Assembly (NCBI GenBank): GCA_019828565.1
Contig: JAHDYR010000011.1
Span: 496,001 to 560,000, forward strand
Source of the DNA: Carpediemonas membranifera
Lineage: Eukaryota > Fornicata
Length of the DNA: 64,000 nucleotides
Direction: 5' to 3'
In this document: positions 18,640 through 30,728 of the stretch, piece by piece
Position numbering within the stretch: the stretch's first letter is position 1
How the letters are laid out: each line of letters begins with the position of its first letter
The notes under the pieces: model-generated
What the model was told of the DNA's origin: nothing
What the model saw: the letters and a program-made list of their open reading frames with translations, nothing else
The model's database searches: none
Translations under genes and position numbers: made by a program

Positions 18640-20761
18640 ATGAGTGTTGTTGATTCTTTCACACGCATTCACGTGTCCAACTTGCCTCCAAAGGCCACGA
18701 ATGAGACGATCAGGAAGGCGTTCGAGCACTATGGTCTCATTACCGACATCCAGATCTTCACGACGGCGTTTGTCCCCACTTTCCAGCTCACACAGCCAAG
18801 GAAAACCAAGCTACGCGTTCGTAGGCTTCAACACTCACAAGGCTGCCCGCGAGGCGGTGCTTCCTGGCATTTGCTCCATCAGAGGTGCCCGCGTAGAACG
18901 AGCCAAGCCCCGCGGCGACGCCACTCTCAAGTCAAAGACCAACAAGAAGCGCGCCGAGGATGCCCAGAAGCGTTCCGAGGAGCGCAAGGCCAGCCTCGAG
19001 AAGAGCAAAGACTTCTTCAAGTCCTTGCTGCTTCAGGACGAGCTCGCCAACGCTGACCAGTCGACCAAGGAGTTCATAGAGGCCAAGGGCGGCAGCGCAT
19101 GGACTAAGGAGCAGGCGAGGAAGGACGAGGTTGACCCAGAGTCGGATAGCGACAGCGACAGCGACAGCGATAGCGATGCTCCCATGGAGATGCCGACCAA
19201 CCTAGGTGGCGACAGACCCCCCGCCGGCGACTCCGACTCCGACTCTGATGAGGCAGAGGCAGAGGCTGAGGCCAAGCCCCGGTCCTACCGCGAGCTCCAG
19301 CGCGACCCCGATCGCATCTTCGTCAAGGGCGTCGGCTACAACGCCACGGAGGCCGACATCCGCTCATTCTTCGAGAAATGGGGCACCATAGCTGAGGTTG
19401 AGGTGCCTGAGTCCAAGAACGGCAGCGGGGCCAACGCTGGCGTCGCCTTTGTCACTTTCGACTCCGAGGAAGTTGCCGCCAATGTCATCGCTGAGGCCAA
19501 CGCTGCCGGCACCGGACTTCAGCTCATGGGCCGAAACCTGTACTGCGAGCAGGCCATGACGAAGCTCGAGGTCGAGCTCGACGACTCCGTACCCTACAAG
19601 GTCAGACGCCACATCGAGAAGAAGCGGGCAGCGTCCTCAATCAAGGCGTGGAACACTCTCTACCAGCGGGCTGACACCGTAGCCACTCAGGCCGCCAGCA
19701 TGCTCGGTGTCGACAAGGCTGCCCTGCTCGACATTGACGCTCCCGACCTCGCCGCTAGGATGGCTGTAGCCGAGGCTGAGCTCGCTAATAGCGTCAGCAA
19801 AGCCCTGATGGACGCGGGAATCGACCCCTCGCCTGAGCCTGGCGCCCAGCGGTCACAGACCACCCTCCTCATCAAAGGCCTGCCCCAGGACGCCACAGAG
19901 GACGACATTAGGCGTCAGCTCAAGGGCGAGCGGCCCAACGTGAAGACCAAGGACGGCGAGACGCCCCGTGCCCGCCGGGACCTGCTCGATCTAGTGCAGG
20001 GCGTCCGGCTGATATGTCCCGGGTTCGCGACGGTCAGCTTCTTCGACACGGCGGGGGCGAACAAGGGCCTGCGGTGCCTGCAGCTTGTGCCCATGGGCGC
20101 TGCGAGAGTCCGTATTGTCGTGGAGAAGGCCGCCGAGCTTACCAACGCCAGGCGGCAGAAGCTCGAGAACCCGGTCTACAGCGATGAACCTGAGACAGTT
20201 GAGCAGACCGCAACGCTCCACATCAAGAACGTCAACAAGGCGACCACCATCGAGCAGTTTACTGCCAAGATCAAGAGCGCGGCCCCCAAGAGCTTGCACG
20301 TGTCGCTGGTCACCGCCAAGCGGCAGAGGAAGGGCGAGCACCACCAGGGCTTCGGGTTCGTCGAGTTCAGGTCTGTCCAGGACGCCCAGGCGGCCATTGA
20401 CGTGATCAACAAGCTCACACTCGACGGTTATACTTTGGTCGCGCAGTTTAGCAAGACAACGAAGGATGTGATCACAGACGACACCGCCGACGAGGACAAG
20501 AGCCGCACGCTGATCATGAAGAACCTGCCGTTCAACACCACGAAGCAGGACATCAAGAGGATGTTCAGCACGTACGGTGTGACAAATATCAGACTGCCAA
20601 GAAAGCAGGACGGCAGCGGGGAGATCAGAGGCTTTGGTTTCGTTGATTTCCCCTCTGTGGAGCGTGCTGAGCGGGCTGTTAACGAGATGAAGACGCATCT
20701 GCTCAGCAGGAGGATAACGCTGCAGTTCGAGAAGAGCGGCAAGCGAGGGCGGGTCGAGTAA
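18640..20761 (+). CDS. Multi-RRM rRNA-processing protein, MRD1/RBM19-like (one intron)
   Basis: Exons 18640-18767 and 18796-20761 give 697 aa. RRM1 is split by the intron: exon 1 encodes SRIHVSNLPP-type beta1 (here TRIHVSNLPP) through TDIQIF, and exon 2 resumes at GKPSYAFVGF (RNP1). An acidic Ser/Asp stretch (about 160-210) and three or four further RRMs follow, with RNP2/RNP1 pairs such as RIFVKGVGY/GVAFVTF, LHIKNVN/GFGFVEF and LIMKNLPF/GFGFVDF. A weaker RRM lies near 405. This order fits Mrd1/RBM19, which act in early 18S pre-rRNA processing in the nucleolus. A start at 18644 in the second frame would lose beta1 of RRM1 and was rejected. Confidence 0.9.
18768..18795 (+). other. Tiny spliceosomal intron, 28 nt (MRD1/RBM19-like gene)
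   Basis: Begins GTTTGT and ends CTCACACAG. Removing it joins the two halves of RRM1 in phase 2 and restores the RNP1 strand. An alternative acceptor (TTTCCAG, 19 nt) gives the same frame, but the ACACAG end matches other introns in this window. Confidence 0.8.
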
Positions 20762-20831
20762 TCTCATAAATTCTTGCGGATGATTTATCGCGGTCTTGTG
20801 AAGTCTGGTGCTGGAATCGACTCAAGTCAAT

Positions 20832-21527
20832 TCACCCCAGAGCATCGACGTCGGCCCTCTCCGTCGCGACCAGAGCACCGATGCGTCGCCGGACTTCCAG
20901 CACCAGCTCCTCACACCCTCCTTCCAGGCCGGCTATGGCAGTGCTGAGTTGGGTCTCGGCCTGCCCGATCTCGTCGGATCCGCACTGAAGGAGGTCGGTC
21001 ACGTCTCGCCGAAACTGCACTCGCTCGAGGGCCATGTTCTCGTCAAGCTGCTCTATCCTACCCCTCAACATCTTCAGGACGGCAGCGTTGCTCGGTTCGG
21101 ACGAGGGAAGCTCTTCCGACTCGAACTGCGCCTCCGGCAGGCACTGGCGAATTGTCTCGGCGGAGGGATTCAGCCGGGCAGTCACATAGTTCTTCATGGG
21201 CCCCATACCGAGGCCAGTGTCGAGGGTGATGGCGGAGAGGCCCTCAAGCAGCTTTTCGAGTGCTTGGCGCGAACGAAGCTCTTTGCGTTTCAAAATATCT
21301 GTCCTCTTCCGCTGTTGGGATAATATACGTTTCTCGTCGCCGATTTGCTCGTTGATTCGACCCAATTCCTCTTTCAGAGCAGAAATCGTCTCATCGCGAC
21401 GAGAAACAAGGCCTTCCAGTCGCTTCTCGACAAATTCTACACTTGCATGGTCAATTAAAGCTAGTGCATTGCCAACAAAGAGGTCGTGCTGCTGTATGAC
21501 CCGCTCCAGCTCCTCAATTCTTGACAT
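20832..21527 (-). CDS. Coiled-coil protein of unknown function
   Basis: From the first in-frame ATG (21527) it is 231 aa. The frame stays open upstream to about 21640 with protein-like sequence (AKPYLDRLIWGASFFEQF), so the true start may be in a small upstream exon that I could not place. Residues about 1-90 are heptad-rich (EELERVIQQ...LVSRRDETISALKEEL). A middle section is followed by a second short coiled coil (LKMLRGRIEQLDENMALERV). No family was recognised. It is convergent with the RRM gene and divergent from clathrin heavy chain. Confidence 0.7.
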   Translation of the reverse strand: MSRIEELERVIQQHDLFVGNALALIDHASVEFVEKRLEGLVSRRDETISALKEELGRINEQIGDEKRILSQQRKRTDILKRKELRSRQALEKLLEGLSAITLDTGLGMGPMKNYVTARLNPSAETIRQCLPEAQFESEELPSSEPSNAAVLKMLRGRIEQLDENMALERVQFRRDVTDLLQCGSDEIGQAETQLSTAIAGLEGGCEELVLEVRRRIGALVATERADVDALG

Positions 21528-21784
21528 TACTTGCTTGCGTTGCTTAAACTGCTCGAAAAAAGAAGCTCCCCAAATGAGACGATCCAAGTAGGGTTTCGCA
21601 TCAATTGTCGCCAATTTGGCAGTAACAAGGTTCTCGGTGCAACTACCTCCAGAAAGTCGTCAGACAATTAGCTCAAGACCAAAATAGACCGTGTCATAAC
21701 GGCCAGGTTCGACACAAAGGATGCTTGTACTTCATCTAAGCGTCTGGGACGACCGTGTACTGTTTTCTGATATCTATGTAACTC

Positions 21785-21810
21785 ACGTAAACGCATAGAT
21801 TTTACGTAAA
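21785..21810. promoter_or_regulatory. ACGTAAA direct repeat in divergent promoter region
   Basis: ACGTAAA occurs at 21785-21791 and 21804-21810. It lies in the 230-bp A/T-richer spacer between the coiled-coil gene (minus) and the clathrin gene (plus). A regulatory role is only suggested by position. Confidence 0.25.
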
Positions 21811-21841
21811 GGCTAGTCCTCATAAGACAATACCGCTGAGC

Positions 21842-24800
21842 ATGGCCGTATCCGTAAGTCTTCTGCCGATCTTATCGGCTCTAGTTGCTTTATACAGGTA
21901 GAAGAGAGGCTTCAGCTCACTTCACTCGGGATTAAGTCAGAATCAATCCGTTTCCAGAACGTTTCTCTCCAATCCGACAAATACATCAGCGTTCGCGACG
22001 GAACTGATGGGCAGATGAATCTTTCCATTGTTGATCTCGGCACGCAAGAGACTAACACCTTCCCGAACTTCAAGGCCGATACTGCCATCATGCATGTCTC
22101 CAAGAAGGTTGTCGCTCTCTCTGGCAGCAGCATGATTCAGATCATGGACCTGGACGAGCGCAAGAAGATCTCCAACACCCCCATGAACGAGCAGATCTCC
22201 CTGTGGCGCTGGCTCGACGAGGACACCCTCGGCGTCGTCACGACCAATTCCGTCTACCACCTTACCGACGCCATGTCCGCCAACCCCAAGCTCCGCCGCA
22301 TGTGTGCCCGCAGTGACGCCATCAAGCAAGCCGCGGTCATGTCGTACTCAGCCTCCCACGACCGGCAGTGGCTCGCCATCAGCGCCATGGCCTCGGACCA
22401 GGGCCGTGCCGTTGGCAAGACCCAGCTCTACTTCAAGGGCCGTGATGCCTCTCAGATCCTCGACGGTGCCACTGCCTCTGGCACGGGCACGACGACTCAC
22501 GACGGCAAGACTTTCCACCTCTTGTCCTTTGTCAACGGCGATCAGATGACAATCCTCGACGTCGGCCCCAAGAACCCTGACGGCACCCCCGCATCCGGCT
22601 TCCAGCGCGCCGTGGTGAAGCTGCCCCTACCCTCGCCCGAGGACTTCCCCCTTACGATGGCCTTCTCGTCCCGCTACGGCATGTGGTTCGTCGTCACAAA
22701 GGGCGGCGTGCTCATCGTCGTCGACATGTTCGGCACGGTCCTGACGTCTGCCCGCATCGCCTCGGCCCCCGTATTCGCCATCACACCCGCGTCTAACGGC
22801 GGTATCGTCGGCATCGCCATGGATGGCGCCGTAGTCAACGCTACAGTGGACGACGCCGTTCTCCTCGACAACGTCCGCCGCGTGGACGCTGACCTCGCCA
22901 CGAAGCTCGCCTTCCGCTGCCCCTGGCTCGGTGGGGCCCGTAGCGTCATCGACGGCTTCTTTATGAGCCTCTTCCAGGCGGGCGACTACGCCAAGGCCGC
23001 CGCTCTTGCCATGCGCACCGGCACCGAGGGCCTCCGCACCCGCGAGACTCTCTCCCTCTTCCAACGCCAGCCCCAGACGCCCGGCCAGCCCCCCGCAGTC
23101 CTCACGTACTTCCAAACTCTCATGCAGGCCGGCGGTAAACTGCTCGACTTCGAGACGATCGAGATTGCCCGCCCCATGGTCGAGCAGGGCAAGACCGAGC
23201 TGCTCGAGCAGTGGATCCAGACGGACAAGGTCACGTGCTCCGAGACCCTCGGCAACATGCTCTCGAACCAGTCCGCCCTCGCCCTCACGGTGTTCCTCAA
23301 GGCCCAGGCCCACCACCGCGTCGTAGAGCTCCTCGCCGAGCGTGGTGAGTTCGAGAAGGTGGTCGCGTACTGCTCCAGGGTCAACTATAGCGGGGACATG
23401 CCCTGGTTGCTCGACCGCGTCATCGCTGCCCGCGGTCCCGTCCAGTCTATCGCCTCTAAGCTCGTCCAGGACAAGCTCATGGAGCCTCACGCCGTCGTAG
23501 ACACCCTCGTGGCCGCTGGATTCGTCCGTGAGGCGACTGCTATCCTGCTCGACCTCATCAAGGCCGCTAACTACGACGAGACTACAGCTGCCCACCAGAC
23601 GAAGATGCTCGCCATCAACATCCAGACCAACCCCGACATCGCCGCATCCATCCTTGATCGCCAGATCCTGAAGCACTTTGACCGCCACGCCATTGCCACC
23701 ATGTGCGAGAGAGCTCACATGAGTCTTCAGGCAGCCCGCCTCTTCGAGACCCCCGCCGACCTCCGCCGCGTCCTCCTCGCGCCCGATGACATGGTCCCCG
23801 ACTTCTTTGCCGAGAAGGTCATGTCGCTCGGCCCCGAGAACGCCATGGATCTCGTCCTCGAGATCGCAGGCCGTAACATGCATGCGTACATGCCCCAGCT
23901 CGTCGCCGCATGCTGTGCTCTCGTCCCTTACCAGGACGCCAACAACCTCATGGCCATCTTCGACGACCGCCAGGCCCACGACGGCCTCTACCAGCTGACT
24001 TCCTTCCTCCTTCGGTCCCACCCCACCGAGGACGTCACCTACAAGTACATCGAGTCCGCCGTCCACCTCGGCCACGTCCAGGAGGTCGAGCGCGTGCTCA
24101 GGACCAGTGAGCACATCGATGCCCCCCGCGTGAAGGCCTTTTTGATGCAGACTGACCTCTCGACCACCCTGCCCCTGGTCACCCTGTGTGACAGATTCAA
24201 CCTCGTCCACGAGCTCGTCGAGTTCATGTACCAGCGCAAGCTCCGTCGTGGTATCGAGAACTACGTCTCCACCTACAACCCGCGCCGCGCTCCCGAAGTT
24301 GTTGCCACTCTCCTCGATATGGAAGCCGACGAAACCTTCGTCTCTGAAATCTGCGCTCACGTGGCCGACAACACTGAGCTGACTGCCGAGCTCGTCACTG
24401 TCACGGCCGAGAGGAACAGGGCTGCAATCCTCAGGGCGACCCTCGAGCAGCGCGTGGCGTCCGGCAGCAGGGACACGGTTACTCACTCTGCGCTCGCACG
24501 GATCCTCATTGAGGCCGGCGAGAAGGAGGCTGCCGTAGAGTTCCTCGAGTCGAACCAGTTCTACGACCACCTCGAGGTTGGCACGTTCTGTGTCAAGCGC
24601 GACCCTCATCTCGCCATCCTCGCCTTCTCCAATGCCCCCGGCACTGAGTGCGAGGTCCCGCTCATTCAGGTGACCAACGCCAACGCGCTCTTCAAGCACC
24701 AGGCTCGTTTCCTCGTCGAGCGCCAGTCTGACGCGCTCTGGGCGATGGTCCTGGCCCCCGACAACGAGTACCGCGAGGACGCCGTCCAGCAGGTCATCCA

Positions 24801-26877
24801 AGTCCTGCCCGACGCTAAGACACCCGAACAGGTGTCGACTGCAGTCAAGGCCTTCATGAAGGCGGACATCCCTGACGACCTCATCGCCCTCCTCGAGCGC
24901 ATCGTGCTTGAGTCTCAGGGCAAGTCCGACTTTGCCTCGCACGCGTCGCTCCAGAACTTGCTGGTGCTAACGGCCATCAAGACCGGCGCCGAGGAGCGCG
25001 TGATGAACTACATCCAGGTCCTCACCAACTTCGACGGCGCCGAGATGGCCAGCATCGCCGTCGACACCGAGTTGTTTGACGTCGGTTTCGCCATCTACAG
25101 CAAGTTTGGCCTTCACGTCGAGGCTATCCGTGTTCTCATCAAGAACAAGGCCGACATCGACGCTGCCGCCACCTTTGCCGCTGAGGTCGACGTCCCCAAG
25201 GTCTGGTCGGCCCTAGCAGCCGCCCAGCTCGAGGCTGGGCTTGTTACTGAGGCCGTTGACTCATACGTCAAGGCCCAGGACGCCAAGGCGTACGAGACCG
25301 TGCTCGCTGCGGCCAAGCCCGATCATCTCGACGACCTCCAGCGCTACCTCGAGATGGCACGCCAGCACCTCCGCGACACGACGATCGACACCGAGCTGTG
25401 CCACGTCCTCGCCGTCACTGGCCAGCTCGACAAGCTCCGTGAGCTCCTCGCTGGGCCCAACGTCGCCCGCCTGCAGAGTGCGGGTGAGCTTTGCTACTCC
25501 GAGGGGCTCTACGAGGCAGCCAAGGTAATGTTCCAGGCGATCTCCAACCAGGGCTGGCTGGCTGACACTCACCTGCAGCTTCATGAGTACGAGGACGCCG
25601 TGGACGCTGCCCGCAAGGCCTCGTCTGTTCAGACTTGGCGCAAGGTGTCGCGTGCTTGCATTGACGCGGGTCGGTTCGAGGAGGCGACTCTCTGCGGTCA
25701 CCAGCTGATCACCAACAGCGACGAGCTTGTCGACCTCATAGAGTACTACGAGGACAAGGACCTCATCAGCGAGCTTATCGAGCTGCTCGAGACCGGTATC
25801 GCTGCCCAGCGCGCCTCCATCGAGATCTTGACCTCTCTCGCCGTCGTCTACTCGAAGTATGCGCCCGACAAGCTCCTGGACCACCTCAAGGCCCACATCC
25901 GCCAGGTCAACATCGCCAAGCTCATCAAGGTGTGCAAGGCGAACGAGCAGTGGCCCGAGCTCGTCTTCCTCTACGGAAACTATGAGGAGTACGAGAACGC
26001 CGCTATCGTCTGCATGGAGCACCCTGACGAGGCCTGGGACTCAAAGCGGTTTGCCCTCATCCTCGACAACGTCACCAAGCCTGACGTTATCCTGCGCGCT
26101 GTGAAGTTCTACCTGGATGCCCACGAGGACCTCATCGTCGACCTCCTGATGCTCGTCGGCGCCAAGGTCGACCAGGCCAAGCTCATCGCCATCGTCAGAG
26201 AGCAGGGCAAGCTTCCCCTCATCCGAGGCTACGTCGACAACGTTCAGGAGCGCGACATCGCCGTGATCAATAGCGCCCGCAACGAGTTGCTCATCGCTGA
26301 CGGCGAGGTGGACGCCCTCGAAGCATCTGTCACGACGTACCGCAACTTTGACCAGCAGGCCCTCGCCGCCGAGCTCAAGCAGCACGAGGAGCTCGACTTC
26401 CGCCGCATCGCCGTTGTTATCTACCAGCAGCTTGGCCAGTGGGTTGACGGCGCTGAGGCGTGCAAGGCAGACGGCATGTACGATGTTGCCGTTGACTGCA
26501 TCGCCGACTCGAAGGACGATGCCCTCGCGACGGCCACACTCGAGTGGGTTGTCAACAACGATACCTGGGTCGCCGAGGGCGGCGAGCCCCTCGAGGCCGA
26601 GGCCGCTGACGCAGCCCGCGACGGCATGCTCCAGAGCCTCCTCCTCAGGTGCGGCTCGATGCTCGAGCCCCATGTTGTCATCGAGCAAGCGTGGCGCCAC
26701 AAGCTGACTGATGTCGTGATGCCCTACCTTATCCTGACAGTCAAGCAGGTCACTGGCCGTCTGGCTGAGCTCGAGGCCCGGGTGAAGTCGCCCGAGCCCG
26801 CCCCCAAGGCAGCGGCTACGGCGGAGGCTGACAGCAACGCCTTTGGCTTCTTCCAGGGCGCGGACGGCTTCCAATAG
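21842..26877 (+). CDS. CLTC: Clathrin heavy chain (one intron after codon 4)
   Basis: Exons 21842-21853 and 21898-26877 encode 1663 aa, close to the 1675 aa of animal CHC. The first exon is just ATG GCC GTA TCC. Exon 2 continues VEERLQLTSLGI, aligning with the family's LQLQNLGI. The N-terminal beta-propeller (residues 1-330) is followed by the linker (PGQPPAVLTYFQTLMQAG) and CHC repeats to about 1580, with landmarks CDRFNLVHELVEF, RDPHLA and ELVFLYGNYEEY.NA. The trimerisation region (VIEQAWRHKLTDVVMPYLI) is near the C-terminus. The C-terminal tail is short and lacks the Gln/Gly-rich end. It forms coats for endocytosis and trans-Golgi sorting. An ORF-only call starting at 22015 would miss the first 43 codons. 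Confidence 0.97.
21854..21897 (+). other. Tiny spliceosomal intron, 44 nt (clathrin heavy chain)
   Basis: GTAAGT donor and TTTATACAG acceptor, phase 0. It separates a 12-nt first coding exon from the rest. Removing it links the only nearby ATG to the conserved clathrin N-terminus. It contains in-frame stops (for example the TAG at 21882-21884 region), so retention would truncate the protein. Confidence 0.82.
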
Positions 26878-26951
26878 AGAATAAACGGAGTATTGTGAGA
26901 GTTTATGTGAGAAGGGACAGCCACATATGAAATTTATGATCCAATCACCCC

Positions 26952-28886
26952 TCACAGCCCCCGTAGGTCCAGCCCCGGCACAGTCACGGGAAATCGGGCG
27001 AAGTGCACCAGGCCGCCACTGAGCCTCCTCGGAGCAGTCTGGCCAGGCTGCGAGAGACCAATACCGCTGAGGTGCCCAGCCACAAACATGTCGTCGTCAG
27101 AGAGGAAGATGGTGTAATCCTGCTCCGACCAAACCTGCTTGAACTCGTCATTTGGCAGGGGTACCCTAGACCAGTCAACCACAGCCGCCCCAGGGACCCC
27201 GAGACGGAATGACGAGTTCAAACCACGAGCAAACCAAGCACCGTCAGCCTTGCGGCGGATGAACGTGGCCTGTTTTCCGAGGACAAGCTCTGTGACGGAG
27301 AAGGGGAGGTCGGCCTCCATCACGGGCTGGTTGTGACGGTCAGACCCTGGCAAGTGGTGCTTGCTGTTGTTCCCGCCAACGAGAATGGCGCCGTCGGAAC
27401 GAAGCATGGCTGAGCTTCCAGCGTTCAACACGGCGGAGGTGACGTCGAAGCTGAGCTTCCTGGGCGCAGGGACGGTCTCCTCGAATCCGTCGAGACCAAG
27501 GGCGCCGTACTTGTTTGAGCCACACACCCAGGTGCCGCGGTTGGTGACGAACATGCAGCTGTATCCATCCGCCACGATCGTCTCGACAGAGTCACCCGAC
27601 CCCGAGGATCGGTCGAGAGGCAGGTCGACCTCCGTAAGGGCCCGGATCTTGCCAGTTGTGTCGTTGATGCCCAGTCGACCCGCGATGTTCTTGCCGCAGG
27701 CGAGGACTCTGTTGTTGCCCGCCAGGAACCAGGTTCCGCTCTCTCTGCTGAACACGCCGGTCAGGGTGAAGGGGGTGTGGATGGGTGCGGGCTCGACCAC
27801 ACGCTTGTCATCGTGACCGAGTCCCAGCTGGCCCCATCCATTAGCCCCGCAAGCGTACCAGCCACGCGTGGTCTGGAAGAAGGTCGACCAGTCCATGGGG
27901 TGGACGTGGATGGTGTCAGTGCCGGCTGGGAGCTTAACCCTTCCTGGGTTAGTCACAAGCTGACTGCCTAAGTCACCTCGCCCGAGCTTCTTCGTGAGGT
28001 TGGACCCCCATGAGTAGACCCCGCCCTTGGTGATGGCGAAGGTCGACCCGTAGCCGTAGTAAATGCTATGGGCATTGCCCACGGGCGGCACTCTGATCCA
28101 GAGAGGGCGGTCGACCCACGCCCGGCCAAACGACCCGGTGCATTGGCCCAACGTGTTGTTCCCGCAGGCGAACAGACGCGGGGACAGCACAATGAACTGA
28201 GCGCCGTCAATACGGCGACGCAGAGAGGGTGACGCGACGCTAGAGCGGACAAGGAAGGTCTTGCGGCACAGCATGAAAGCTGCAGGGTCGACACCGCCTG
28301 CGAACATGCAGGCAGCAATGGTGAATGGGACCATGGTATACAGTGCGTCGGGGAGGTCGCCCTTGATGTCGACAGTGGCCCTGGGGGTCTCGATGGCGAC
28401 CTGGGCGTTCAACATGATGTTAGCACAGTGGAGCAGTGCTTGCTGCCATGTCATGGGCGGTGGCGGGGCTGCAGGATCGCTGTCGTACTCGTCGTATTCG
28501 TCGTAGGGGTCAGTGTCTGTGTGGGATGGCGTGTTGGTGGCCTTGTCCTCCACAAGGGAGGGCGGGAAGGAGTCTGCGAGGCCTGAGAGGAGGGCGCTTA
28601 GGGCCTTGACTCGGAGGAGGAGGGCACCTTTGTTGCAAGGGAGTTCGATCGTGCCGATCGGCTGTGAAGAGAAGGGTTTCAGGTACTCTATACACTTGGT
28701 GAAATGTCCAGAGATGTTTCCCTGCTGATCTCTCAGTTGTTCCTCCGTTTGGGAGTGAAGCGTGGCGATGAGACCCACAACATCAGCGATCTTCGCCTGA
28801 GGCTTAGTGGTAGTGCAGACATTCTCATTCATTGGATCGCTTGCTTTATCCCCGTGCTCGCCGCGGGTTCTTTCAACTGTTGCCAT
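26952..28886 (-). CDS. RCC1-repeat (beta-propeller) protein, intact copy
   Basis: A 644-aa protein. The N-terminal ~230 residues are helical with an acidic DEYDEYDSD patch. The rest has RCC1-type blades: LFACGNNTLGQ, VYSWGSNLTKKLG, WYACGANGWGQLGLG, VLACGKNIAGRLG, WVCGSNKYGALGL and ILVGGNNS. RCC1 repeats form seven-bladed propellers used as GEFs or interaction platforms. This one has no second catalytic domain, so its partner is unknown. It overlaps by 14 nt the end of an upstream paralogous, frame-broken gene on the same strand, indicating tandem duplication. Start is the ATG at 28886. Confidence 0.85.
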   Translation of the reverse strand: MATVERTRGEHGDKASDPMNENVCTTTKPQAKIADVVGLIATLHSQTEEQLRDQQGNISGHFTKCIEYLKPFSSQPIGTIELPCNKGALLLRVKALSALLSGLADSFPPSLVEDKATNTPSHTDTDPYDEYDEYDSDPAAPPPPMTWQQALLHCANIMLNAQVAIETPRATVDIKGDLPDALYTMVPFTIAACMFAGGVDPAAFMLCRKTFLVRSSVASPSLRRRIDGAQFIVLSPRLFACGNNTLGQCTGSFGRAWVDRPLWIRVPPVGNAHSIYYGYGSTFAITKGGVYSWGSNLTKKLGRGDLGSQLVTNPGRVKLPAGTDTIHVHPMDWSTFFQTTRGWYACGANGWGQLGLGHDDKRVVEPAPIHTPFTLTGVFSRESGTWFLAGNNRVLACGKNIAGRLGINDTTGKIRALTEVDLPLDRSSGSGDSVETIVADGYSCMFVTNRGTWVCGSNKYGALGLDGFEETVPAPRKLSFDVTSAVLNAGSSAMLRSDGAILVGGNNSKHHLPGSDRHNQPVMEADLPFSVTELVLGKQATFIRRKADGAWFARGLNSSFRLGVPGAAVVDWSRVPLPNDEFKQVWSEQDYTIFLSDDDMFVAGHLSGIGLSQPGQTAPRRLSGGLVHFARFPVTVPGLDLRGL

Positions 28887-30375
28887 TCGTATTCGTCAGT
28901 GTCCTTCTCTCGACTTCGACAGCCTGTCTGAACTGCCGAGAAACCTGCACAACTCTCCTAGGCCTGTTGACAACCACGTCATTCATCCCAAGCTGGCCGT
29001 TGTAGTTGTCACCGCCAACCACTCACCATCGATCTCGAGCCAAAAGGATGTCTCCTGGAAGTGCCGCACACAGACACAACGGTGCCTGGATGCTCCCAGT
29101 AGACATCACCGTCATCAGATGTCCCGAAAGATCCCTCCCTGTCTGCTCTGTTGAACACCCACGTGTCTGAGGCCGTCAGGAAGACATCGCTCGGCTCATG
29201 GGGAAGAGGTAGCGTCCAGAACTCGGTGCTGGCGCACCGGTGGCTCTCCTCCGCTGGCCTGCCCTCCAGCTGACCGTACGCTGCCCTGTAGTGCCCTGTG
29301 AACCACAGACGCTCGCCAAGGACGATGGTGCTCCGAGCGAACAGCCACACATGGGAGATGGGGCCCGGCAAGGGGACGGGGGTGAAGGTGTGGATGGATT
29401 CCTGGGGCAGGCCGACCTCACCGCCCAGGTTGGCCCCCGCCCCGAAGAGGCCGACGTCTGTGAGCACCAGCATGACGTCACAGGAGCTTGCTACAGTGAG
29501 TATCGTGGCAGTCTTAGGAATGTGCAGGGGGATAAACACGGCCGTCGAGCTGGGGGCGTCTGGCCCGAGCCCCAGTCGACCGGAGTCGTTGTCCCCGGCG
29601 ACGACATGACCTGCCCTGGGTTGACACGATGATCTGGTTGTGAGACAAATACTGCGGTGACAAGCTCATTGCTATGCCACGGCCGCAGTCTCCTCTCGTA
29701 CGCCTCCACTACTGGGCACCCCCACACCGCCCGATGGGGCCCACAGGCCGGACACCAGTCGCCGCCCCAGCGGAACACGCCCTTGGCAGTGACCGCGACC
29801 CCGGTGTCCATGGAGCCGTGGAGGGCGACAACCGGGGGGATTGCCAGGCGGCCAGTGGGAGGGAAGGCCCGGCCGGCATATAACGGGACGAAGGAGGCGG
29901 AATCGGCCTCGGCAGCGCGGCGTGCGAATGCAGTCTTCTTGCACAGGTACCAAAGGGGGTCGTGGCCTTCCCAAGCGTCTGCGGTCATGAGGATGGCCCA
30001 CAGCGTGCCCTGGAGCAGGGTGTGCAGGGCGTCCGGGAGCTCTTGGCCGTCAGCCAGCTCGATGTTCATGGACAGCGGGGGGCCGTCTGTGAGGATCGAG
30101 CGGGCGCGGTCGAGGAGGGTTTGTGCCTTCTCGGAGAGAGGGGGGATGGCGACGAGCTTGGCGAGGAGCAATTCAAGCGTATATGAACTAGAAGGTACAT
30201 CATCGTTCTCTTGGTCCTGGATTAAGGGCATATTCGTTCGGAAATGACGCGAATAGGCGTGCGCGAGAAGAGAGGGGATGTTCCCGGGGACATCGGCGGC
30301 TACGGCGACTGAAATGTGATAGGCCTCGATAAGTGCATCTATGGGGTCTTTCGGCGTTGTTTCAGAGGCGTCCAT
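28873..30375 (-). pseudogene. RCC1-repeat paralog with multiple frame breaks
   Basis: Starts at ATG 30375 (MDASETTPKD) and shares with its downstream neighbour the block LPDALHTL...DP..YLCKKT. The first frame runs to about 29600. An RCC1 blade, AGHVVAGDNDSGRLGLG, then continues in a second frame (about 29009-29600). A third frame gives TSFWLEIDGEWLAV (near 29040), and a fourth gives GGDNYNGQLGMNDVV to a TGA at 28873. So at least three shifts break one continuous homologous protein of about 500 codons. No GT-AG intron of plausible length fits the first break. It is either a decaying duplicate or a cluster of assembly indels. Confidence 0.7.
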
Positions 30376-30728
30376 TGAGTTTGGCGCTCACCTCTTGGTT
30401 TCTCTGGTCGCTCTCTGGTCGACTGCGATGAAGGCCCAGTCCATGCCCGCAGATCCGGTCAACCGTCGACACTGGGACATCTCCTGGTATCTGTCTCTCC
30501 AAGCTGCATCCATTCTTTGGGCAGAAGTCACCATGGTCTGGGAGGCAGGGTCGAGGCCACGTGATGTCCATGCGCCATCTGGTCAGCACCATCAAGGCAT
30601 GCCATAAGTCGCACAAGACTCGGCTTTCAACCGTCGAAGTTTAATTGTCACAACATAGTTGAAGTCACAATCTCGATTCGACACAGTTCTGTCGAATAAT
30701 CAACCAGAACCAACGAATGCTTGAAAGA

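Noticed and set aside
22015-22017. ATG at 22015 as the clathrin start
   Set aside because: Upstream in-frame sequence aligns with the clathrin N-terminus and leads through a GT-AG intron to an ATG at 21842.
22627-24942. A 771-codon open frame antisense to clathrin heavy chain
   Set aside because: It is a mirror of the clathrin reading frame caused by GC-rich third positions; the translation is low complexity and matches no family.
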